DNA from: Streptomyces sp. T12
GTDB taxonomy: Bacteria > Actinomycetota > Actinomycetes > Streptomycetales > Streptomycetaceae
Assembly: GCF_028736035.1 (NCBI RefSeq)
Contig: NZ_CP117866.1
Location: forward strand, 9,775,001 to 9,839,000
Length of the DNA stretch: 64,000 nucleotides
Direction of reading: 5' to 3'
Shown: positions 58,055 through 64,000 of the stretch, one piece after another
How positions within the stretch are numbered: position 1 is the stretch's first letter
How the letters are laid out: each line of letters opens with the position of its first letter
Translations under genes and position numbers: made by a program
Notes under the pieces: model-generated
What the model saw: only the letters and a program-made list of their open reading frames with translations
Database searches by the model: none
What the model was told of the DNA's origin: nothing

Positions 58055-58861
58055 ATGTCCTCAGTCCGTGGTTACCTCTTCCCCAAGACGGCGAGCGGTG
58101 CCTCGTCTCTGATTCCCTCGCCGCCGTGGCGCTACTCCGGTGACCTGCTCACCGTCGAGTACCGGACCGACCCGGCACGGGTGCGTGAACTGCTGCCCGA
58201 GCCACTGGAGCCGGCCGACGAGGATCCGGGTGCGGTCGCCCTGATCTGGGCCGACTGGCAGTCGTGCGCCGGGGCCGGTGACGAGCTGCTCGACCCTGTG
58301 CTCTCCCAGTACAAGGAGGCGTTCGCGGTCGTCCGCTGCAAGTACCGGGGGCAGACCTACACGCGGTGCGTGTACATCTGGGTCGACAAGGACTTCGCCA
58401 TCGCGCGCGGTCTGCACCAGGGCTATCCGAAGAAGCTCGGATCCATCCACCAGACGCGGCCCCATCCCTACGGCCCCGCGCCGCGCATCGAGGCGGGGGC
58501 GCGATTCGGCGCGACGCTCGCCGCCGCGGACCGGCGTCTCGCCCAGGCGGTGGTCACGCTGCGGGAGCCGTCGGAGACGAACGGGTTCGTCAACGCGCAC
58601 CCCATGGCGCACCACCGGTGGCTGCCGTCGATCGAGAACGGCAAGGGGCTCGCGCTGGACGAGCTGATCGAGTCCGGGGCCGCGTCCTTCGAGGGCGGCC
58701 GACCGTGGGTGGGCGAAGCGGAGTTGGAGCTGTTCGAGGCGCCCACCGAGGAGCTGGCCCGGCTGGAGATCCGGGAACCCATCGCCGCGTACTACCGCCA
58801 GGTCGGCGTGGTGTGGGACGGCGGCCGGCTGCTGGAGTCCGGTACGTCCGGAGCCGAGTAA
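58055..58861 (+). CDS. Acetoacetate-decarboxylase-like protein
   Basis: A 268-residue ADC-family protein. Lys126-Lys127 in GYPKKLGSIH matches the Schiff-base Lys pair (115/116) of clostridial acetoacetate decarboxylase. RGQTYTRCVYIWVDKDFAI is the conserved sheet. Many ADC-like proteins are not decarboxylases of acetoacetate; in a ring-cleavage operon this one may process a keto-acid intermediate. It starts 12 bases after the reductase gene. Confidence 0.82.
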   Translation: MSSVRGYLFPKTASGASSLIPSPPWRYSGDLLTVEYRTDPARVRELLPEPLEPADEDPGAVALIWADWQSCAGAGDELLDPVLSQYKEAFAVVRCKYRGQTYTRCVYIWVDKDFAIARGLHQGYPKKLGSIHQTRPHPYGPAPRIEAGARFGATLAAADRRLAQAVVTLREPSETNGFVNAHPMAHHRWLPSIENGKGLALDELIESGAASFEGGRPWVGEAELELFEAPTEELARLEIREPIAAYYRQVGVVWDGGRLLESGTSGAE

Positions 58862-58895
58862 CCCCCTCACATCGCACAGGACTTGGAGACCGGAC

Positions 58896-60359
58896 ATGAC
58901 CGAGCACACCCTCACGGTGGCCGGGGTCGCCATCGACACCCGGCACTGGATCGGCGGCGAACGCGTCGCCTCCACCGAGACGTTCACCGACGTCTCACCG
59001 ATCGACGGCCGCGCGATCGGTGAGATCGCCCGGGGCACCGTCACGGAGGCCGCCGCCGCCGTCGCCGCCGCCAAGGCCGCCTTCCCCGCCTGGGCCGCCA
59101 CCTCCCGAGCCGAACGCGCCCGCCTCCTGCACGCCATCGCCGACGGGGTCGAGAAGCGGATCGAAGAGTTCGCCATTGTGGAGACCACCGACAACGGGGC
59201 GCTGCTGCGTTCGCATCGGCGCGGTGTCATGCCCCGGGTCGCGCACAACTTCCGCTTCTTCGCCGACTGGTTGCTGAAGCTGGAGCACGAGGACTTCGAG
59301 ACGCGCGGGCACGGCAATCACGTCTCGTGGGACCCGGCCGGGCCCTGCGTGCTCATCACGCCGTGGAACGCGCCCCTGATGCTGGCCACCTGGAAGGTCG
59401 CCCCCGCCCTCGCCGCCGGCGACACCGTCGTCCTCAAGCCTGCCGAGTGGTCCCCGCTGACCGCGTCCCTGCTCGCGGACATCGCGGCCGAGGCCGGGCT
59501 GCCGGCCGGGGTGCTGAACGTCGTGCAGGGCTACGGCTCCGAGGTCGGCGACCCCCTCACCTCGCATCCGGACGTGCGGCGCATCAGCTTCACCGGCTCG
59601 GTGCCGACGGCACAGCGGATCGCCGCCTCGGCGGCCGCGAATCTCACGCCCCTGAGCCTCGAACTCGGCGGCAAGTCACCGCTGTTGGTGTTCGCCGACG
59701 CCGACCTCGACCTCGCCGTCGACCTCGCCGTGGAGCAGTACGACAACGCCGGGCAGGTGTGCCTGGCCGCGACGCGCCTGCTGGTCGAGGAGCCGGTGGC
59801 GAAGGAGTTCACCCAGCGGTTCGTGGCGAAGGCCACGGCGCTGAAGCAGGGCGACCCACGCGACGAGGCCACCGACATCGGGCCCACCATCCACACCCGG
59901 CAACTGGAGAAGATCGACGGCTTCGTGCAGCGTGCCATCGCGGGCGGGGCGCGGGCTGTCATCGGCGGGCATCGCAAGGACGGCCTGTACTACGCGCCGA
60001 CGCTGCTCACCGACGTCGCCCAGGACAGCGAGATCGTCCAGGAGGAGGTCTTCGGTCCGGTCCTGACCCTCCAGACCTTCACCACCGAGGAGGAAGCCGT
60101 CCGCCTCGCCAACGACACCCGCTTCGGCCTGGCCGCCACCCTCGCCACCGGGGACCCCGGGCGCGCCGAACGCGTCACCGCACAGCTGGTCGCCGGCACG
60201 GTCTGGGTCAACTGCTTCTTCGTACGCGACCTCCGGGCACCCTTCGGCGGCTCCCGCCACTCCGGCGTCGGCCGCGAGGGCGGCACCTGGAGCTTCGACT
60301 TCTACTGCGACGTCAAGAACACCGTGACCGCGCCGAGCGGATGGAGCAACCATGGGTGA
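58896..60359 (+). CDS. Aldehyde dehydrogenase, HpaE-like
   Basis: A 487-residue NAD-dependent ALDH. Catalytic Cys289 (AGQVCLA), Glu256 (LELGGKS) and Asn158 (ITPWNAP). It resembles 5-carboxymethyl-2-hydroxymuconate semialdehyde dehydrogenases, which oxidise the product of homoprotocatechuate 2,3-cleavage. The dioxygenase gene right after it (8-base overlap) supports this. ATG 58896. Confidence 0.87.
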   Translation: MTEHTLTVAGVAIDTRHWIGGERVASTETFTDVSPIDGRAIGEIARGTVTEAAAAVAAAKAAFPAWAATSRAERARLLHAIADGVEKRIEEFAIVETTDNGALLRSHRRGVMPRVAHNFRFFADWLLKLEHEDFETRGHGNHVSWDPAGPCVLITPWNAPLMLATWKVAPALAAGDTVVLKPAEWSPLTASLLADIAAEAGLPAGVLNVVQGYGSEVGDPLTSHPDVRRISFTGSVPTAQRIAASAAANLTPLSLELGGKSPLLVFADADLDLAVDLAVEQYDNAGQVCLAATRLLVEEPVAKEFTQRFVAKATALKQGDPRDEATDIGPTIHTRQLEKIDGFVQRAIAGGARAVIGGHRKDGLYYAPTLLTDVAQDSEIVQEEVFGPVLTLQTFTTEEEAVRLANDTRFGLAATLATGDPGRAERVTAQLVAGTVWVNCFFVRDLRAPFGGSRHSGVGREGGTWSFDFYCDVKNTVTAPSGWSNHG

Positions 60360-61278
60360 GATCGTCGGGGCGGGCCTCCTCGCCCACGTCCCCACCATCG
60401 TCCTCCCGCGGCAGGAGCGCCTGGAGCTGAACGAGGGCAAGGAGATCACCCTCGTCACCGGCCTGGAACAGCTGCGCAGGGACGTCTTCGAGCGCGACGA
60501 CTACGACACCGTCGTCGTCCTCGACTCGCACTGGGCGACGACGGTCGAGTTCGTCGTCACCGCCCAGCAGCGCCGGGCGGGACTGTTCACCTCCGAGGAA
60601 CTGCCGCGCGGGATGTGCCGGATGCCGTACGACTTCCCCGGCGACCCCGAACTCGCCCGGAACATCGAGAGGTTCGCCGACCGGCACGGCACCTGGATCA
60701 CCGCGATCGACGACGACCACCTGCCGATCTACTACGCCACCATCAACCTCTGGAAGTTCCTGGGGGAGGGGCTGGCGGACAAGCGGTGGGTGACCATCGG
60801 GGTCTGCCAGACCGGCGACATGGAGGACCACCTCCGGCTCGGCCGGGCGCTCGCCGACGGCATCGCCGCCACCCCGGGCCGCCGCGTCCTGCTGATCGCC
60901 TCCGGCGCCCTCTCCCACACCTTCTGGCCCCTGCGCGAGCTGCGCGACCACGAGGCCAGCGACCCGGTGCACATCTTCACCCCCGAGGCCCGCGAGGCCG
61001 ATCACGAGCGGATCGCCTGGTTCAAGGAGGGCCGTCACGACAAGGTCCTCGACACCATGGACGAGTTCTGGAAGCACAAGCCCGAGGCGAGGTTCTTCCA
61101 CTACCTGATGATGGCCGGCGCCCTCGGCGAGCAGGCCTGCGTGGCCAGGGCCCGCCAGTACGGGGAGTACGAGAACTCGATCGGCACCGGCCAGGTCCAC
61201 CTGTGGTTCGACCGTCCGGCCGACGGCTGGACCGGCACCGGCCTGCCCGCCCCGCGCACCCCGCACAGCAGCGTCTAG
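60352..61278 (+). CDS. Class III extradiol dioxygenase, HpaD/LigB type
   Basis: A 308-residue ring-cleavage dioxygenase. His12 (LLAHVP) and His60 (LDSHW) fit the two iron-binding His of LigB-type enzymes; Glu260 (GALGEQ) is the likely third ligand and His189 (GALSHT) the likely acid/base. E. coli HpaD belongs to this group and opens 3,4-dihydroxyphenylacetate. ATG 60352 overlaps the ALDH end. Confidence 0.87.
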   Translation: MGEIVGAGLLAHVPTIVLPRQERLELNEGKEITLVTGLEQLRRDVFERDDYDTVVVLDSHWATTVEFVVTAQQRRAGLFTSEELPRGMCRMPYDFPGDPELARNIERFADRHGTWITAIDDDHLPIYYATINLWKFLGEGLADKRWVTIGVCQTGDMEDHLRLGRALADGIAATPGRRVLLIASGALSHTFWPLRELRDHEASDPVHIFTPEAREADHERIAWFKEGRHDKVLDTMDEFWKHKPEARFFHYLMMAGALGEQACVARARQYGEYENSIGTGQVHLWFDRPADGWTGTGLPAPRTPHSSV

Positions 61279-61299
61279 CCATACCTCTGGAGCCCCGCC

Positions 61300-62145
61300 A
61301 TGCCCGAATACCGCCGCATCCTCCTCGACGGCGCAGCCGTCCAGGTCACCGTCGACGGGGACGAACTCCTCGCCGGAGACGGCCGCCGCGTCAAGACCGA
61401 CGAGGCGCACCACCTGCCTCCGGTCGTCCCGTCCAAGGTGATCGCCGTCCACCTGAACCACCAGAGCCGGGTCGACGAGTTCCGGATCGACCTGCCCGAC
61501 ACACCCACGTACTTCCACAAGCCGACCTCGTCCCTCAACTCCCACCAGGGCGCCGTTGTCCGTCCCGAGGGCTGCAAATGGCTCAACTACGAGGGCGAGG
61601 TCGCCATCGTCATCGGCAGGACCGCGAGGAACATCTCCCCGGCACAGGCGGGGGAGTACATCGCCGGCTACACCGTCGCCAACGACTACGGCCTGCACGA
61701 CTTCCGTGACACCGACGCCGGCTCCATGCTCCGCGTCAAGGGCTCGGACACGCTCTGCCCGCTGGGTCCGGGACTCGTCACCGACTGGGACTTCCGCGGC
61801 AAGTACCTGCGCACCTACGTCAACGGCCAGGTGGTGCAGGACGGTTCGACCGACGAGATGAAGTGGGACATGCACTACCTCGTCGCCGACATCGCCCGCA
61901 CCATCACCCTCCACCCCGGCGACGTGCTGCTGTCGGGCACCCCCGCCAACTCCCGTCCCGTCCGGCCCGGCGACGTCGTCGAGGTCGAGGTCGAGGGACT
62001 GGGCCGCCTGACCAACCACATCGTCACCGGCCCCACCCCGATCCGCACCGATGTCGGCGCCCAGCCCACCGAGTCCGAGGAGGTGCTGTCCACCGCGCTC
62101 GGCGGCGACTGGGAGTTCCGCGGCATCCGTGCTCCCCGACGGTAG
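61300..62145 (+). CDS. Fumarylacetoacetate hydrolase-family protein, HpaG-like
   Basis: A 281-residue FAH-fold protein. Metal-site motifs NYEGEVAIVIG (Glu-x-Glu type) and YTVANDYGLHDFRD, the lid FHKPTSSL and the ending GDVLLSGTPANSRPVRPGD. HpaG-type members decarboxylate or isomerise the diacid after ring opening and aldehyde oxidation. It starts 21 bases after the dioxygenase gene. The hydratase and aldolase expected next are not in view. Confidence 0.86.
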   Translation: MPEYRRILLDGAAVQVTVDGDELLAGDGRRVKTDEAHHLPPVVPSKVIAVHLNHQSRVDEFRIDLPDTPTYFHKPTSSLNSHQGAVVRPEGCKWLNYEGEVAIVIGRTARNISPAQAGEYIAGYTVANDYGLHDFRDTDAGSMLRVKGSDTLCPLGPGLVTDWDFRGKYLRTYVNGQVVQDGSTDEMKWDMHYLVADIARTITLHPGDVLLSGTPANSRPVRPGDVVEVEVEGLGRLTNHIVTGPTPIRTDVGAQPTESEEVLSTALGGDWEFRGIRAPRR

Positions 62146-62188
62146 GCGCCGAGACCCGCGGCGGTACCCGGCGGGTAGGGTCGCGACC

Positions 62189-62815
62189 ATGACCGAGCCC
62201 GCCGCGACCTCGCAGGAACCCGGAGCCCACGCACGCAAGCGGCTGGGGTACGGGGAGGGGCGCGAGGCCCTGCTCAAGGCCGCGGTCCGGGTCGTGGGGC
62301 GGCGCGGGCTGCGCCACCTGACCTACCGCGCGGTCGCCGAGGAGGCCGGTGTCACCCACGGTCTCGTCGTCCACCACTTCGGCTCCCGCGACGCGCTGAT
62401 CGAGGAGTCCCTCGCCTACGCCGTGCGCACCAGCCTGAGCAGCAGCCTGCTGGAGCCCGGCACCGGCCGGCCCGAGGACTTCGTCGGCGGGCTGACCGCC
62501 ATGGTGGAGGACGACGCCGATCTCCAGGCGTACCAGTACGAGCTGCTGCTGGAGGCCCGCCGCAGCCCGGAGCTGCTGCCGCAGGTGCGTGAACTGTACG
62601 ACGAGTACTTCGGCGCCTCCCGGCGCGAACTGGACCGCATCCTCCCCGAGGGAGCCTCCCCGGCCCTCAACCGGCTGGTGTTCGCCGCGCTGGACGGCCT
62701 CGTACTGCACCAGCTGACCGGTGTAGGAGACCGCGCGGACACCGAGGCGGCCCTCGCCGAACTGCGCTCCGTGCTGCGCACGCTGGGCGGGACGCAGCCG
62801 GGGAACCGCGACTGA
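62189..62815 (+). CDS. TetR-family regulator
   Basis: A 208-residue regulator. The HTH lies at about residues 25-70: LLKAAVRVVGRRGLRHLTYR, then VAEEAGVTHGLVVHHFGSR. The C-terminal ligand domain is not recognised. It is the last gene of the plus arm and a good candidate to bind the TTTGAAGCCAAACG sites, making the cluster self-regulated. ATG 62189. A hairpin terminator follows. Confidence 0.9.
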   Translation: MTEPAATSQEPGAHARKRLGYGEGREALLKAAVRVVGRRGLRHLTYRAVAEEAGVTHGLVVHHFGSRDALIEESLAYAVRTSLSSSLLEPGTGRPEDFVGGLTAMVEDDADLQAYQYELLLEARRSPELLPQVRELYDEYFGASRRELDRILPEGASPALNRLVFAALDGLVLHQLTGVGDRADTEAALAELRSVLRTLGGTQPGNRD

Positions 62816-62830
62816 GCCTGCCCGACCCGG

Positions 62831-62858
62831 CCCCCGTCGCGCCCGCGGCGGGGGTTTT
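62831..62858 (+). terminator. Rho-independent terminator after the TetR gene
   Basis: CCCCCGTCGCG and CGCGGCGGGGG form an 11-base stem (one G-U pair) with a short loop, followed by TTTT. It starts 15 bases after the TetR stop and ends the ferredoxin operon. Confidence 0.85.
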
Positions 62859-62956
62859 CGCTGCCCGCGGTGCCGTACGTGCGTCGGTTTCCCCGGCGTG
62901 AATTCTTCAGCCCAGCCCCTTGCCAGATGGATAGTTCCGGCCCACGATGAGGCAAC

Positions 62957-62974
62957 TCGTTTGGCTCAAAACGA
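62957..62974 (+). promoter_or_regulatory. Third copy of the cluster operator, before the permease
   Basis: TCGTTTGGCTCAAAACGA. Read on the minus strand this gives TTTTGAGCCAAACG, differing by two bases from TTTGAAGCCAAACG at the two other promoters. It lies 34 bases before the permease start. No sure -35/-10 pair was found. Confidence 0.6.
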
Positions 62975-63007
62975 AATCTCTCCCCTTTCCCTCAGCAGGT
63001 GATCCGA

Positions 63008-64000
63008 GTGGACAGTCAGACAGTCGACACCTCTTCGCAGACAGCAGAGGGCACCCGCCCCACTGCGACTCTCAAACGCAACGCCCTGGGTGTCCTCGGC
63101 ATCCTCTTCTTCGTCCTGTCCGCCCAGGCACCGCTGACCGGCATCGCGGGCGCCGTCCCCATCGCCGTCGCGGTGGGCAACGGCCCCGGAGTCCCGGCCG
63201 CCTACGCCGTCGCCGGCGCGGTGATCCTGCTGTTCTCGGTGGGCTTCGTCGCCATGGGACGGCACGTGGTGAACGCGGGCGCCTTCTACACGTACATCGG
63301 CAAGGGCCTCGGCCGGACCACCGGCAGCGCCAGCGCGGCCGTGGCCCTGTTCGCCTACTGCACGGTCCAGGCCGCGATGTACGGGCTGTACGGGGCCACC
63401 GTCAGCGGTCTGGTCGAGCATTACTCCGGTGTCCACATCGTCTGGTGGATCTGGGCGCTGGCCACCATGGTCGTCGTCCAGGTACTGGGTGCCGCCGGCA
63501 TCGAGATCGGCGCCAAGGTGCTCGCCGTGTTCGTGCTGGCCGAGTTCAGCATCCTGCTTGTCTTCGCCCTGGTCACCCTGGTGAAGGGCGGTGGGCCCGA
63601 GGGCCTCGCCGTCACCGAGACCTTCTCGCCGGGCGCCGTGCTGGACGGCGCGCCAGGCGTGGCCCTGATGTTCGCCGTCGCGTCGATGTTCGGCTTCGAG
63701 GCCACCGCCATCTACGGCGAGGAGGCCCGCGAGCCCCACAAGACCGTGCCCCGGGCGACCTACCTGTCAGTGGCCGTGGTCACCGGCTTCTTCGCCTTCG
63801 TCTCCTGGATGCTGATCTCCGCGTACGGGCCCTCGAAGGCCACCGCGGCCGCGGGCCAGGCGCTGGAGAGCGGCGACTCCACGCTGTTCGTCTTCGCGCC
63901 GATCGCCGATCAGTTCGGGGGCTGGGTCAACGACATCCTGCCGATCCTGCTGGCCACCTCCCTCTTCGCAGGCATCCTCGCCTTCCACAACTCGGCCAAC
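63008..64000 (+). CDS. APC-family amino acid/amine permease (C-terminus cut off)
   Basis: The first 331 residues of an APC transporter; the gene runs past the window. LGVLGILFFVLSAQAPLTGI is the first helix, NAGAFYTYIGKGLG the family motif, and FGFEATAIYGEEAREPHKTV follows. About eight membrane segments are visible. The shared operator suggests it imports the amine or amino acid degraded by the cluster. GTG 63008 has AGCAGG upstream. Confidence 0.87.
   Translation, partial: MDSQTVDTSSQTAEGTRPTATLKRNALGVLGILFFVLSAQAPLTGIAGAVPIAVAVGNGPGVPAAYAVAGAVILLFSVGFVAMGRHVVNAGAFYTYIGKGLGRTTGSASAAVALFAYCTVQAAMYGLYGATVSGLVEHYSGVHIVWWIWALATMVVVQVLGAAGIEIGAKVLAVFVLAEFSILLVFALVTLVKGGGPEGLAVTETFSPGAVLDGAPGVALMFAVASMFGFEATAIYGEEAREPHKTVPRATYLSVAVVTGFFAFVSWMLISAYGPSKATAAAGQALESGDSTLFVFAPIADQFGGWVNDILPILLATSLFAGILAFHNSAN

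Overview
The window is very GC-rich, uses GTG and TTG starts freely, and carries actinobacterial markers: complete egtABCD ergothioneine genes, a zinc-free bL32 paralogue, Tat-exported glycosidases and AGGAGG-type ribosome sites. It reads as a Streptomyces chromosome, probably from an accessory region, because intact catabolic operons are mixed with decaying genes. No rRNA, tRNA or CRISPR was found.

Layout. 1-7.4 kb: FAD oxidoreductase (cut by the window edge), LuxR-type regulator, a zinc-stress pair (bL32 and a COG0523 GTPase) behind a probable Zur operator, and a DUF485/solute-symporter/[2Fe-2S] protein operon. 7.4-9.5 kb: secreted PL9 pectate lyase, HAD phosphatase and dodecin. 9.6-14 kb: egtABCD. 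14.3-18.2 kb: orphan PemK-like protein, flotillin with an NfeD-like partner, amidase. 18.4-19.8 kb: secreted GH43-AbfB protein. 19.8-26.4 kb: a decayed zone with only a DUF3060 lipoprotein, an HxlR regulator and an MFS exporter intact. Around them are an IS256 transposase scrap, a broken FAD monooxygenase and a rearranged alpha-L-rhamnosidase.

26.5-47.1 kb is a plant-polysaccharide utilisation locus. One arm (minus strand) encodes a sugar ABC importer (binding protein and two permeases), a GH31 enzyme and a GH42 beta-galactosidase. The other arm (plus strand) encodes two GH51 arabinofuranosidases, a GH28-like beta-helix enzyme, a GH2 beta-galactosidase, an alginate-lyase-like protein, a LacI regulator and a GH43-like enzyme. 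Two GAAACCGGTT-type operators sit by the divergent promoters and probably bind the LacI protein. Rhamnogalacturonan or arabinogalactan side chains are a plausible substrate (inference). 47.1-53.7 kb holds more broken genes around an intact HupE/DUF3500 pair.

53.7-64 kb holds the most interesting system: a divergent catabolic cluster. A glutamine-synthetase-like ligase and a cytochrome P450 face an operon for ferredoxin, ferredoxin reductase, acetoacetate-decarboxylase-like protein, aldehyde dehydrogenase, class III ring-cleavage dioxygenase, fumarylacetoacetase-like protein and a TetR regulator. An amino-acid-type permease follows. A near-identical 14-base operator (TTTGAAGCCAAACG) occurs at all three promoter regions, so the set looks like one regulon. 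I infer degradation of an aromatic amine by gamma-glutamylation or P450 attack followed by homoprotocatechuate-type meta-cleavage; the substrate is unknown.
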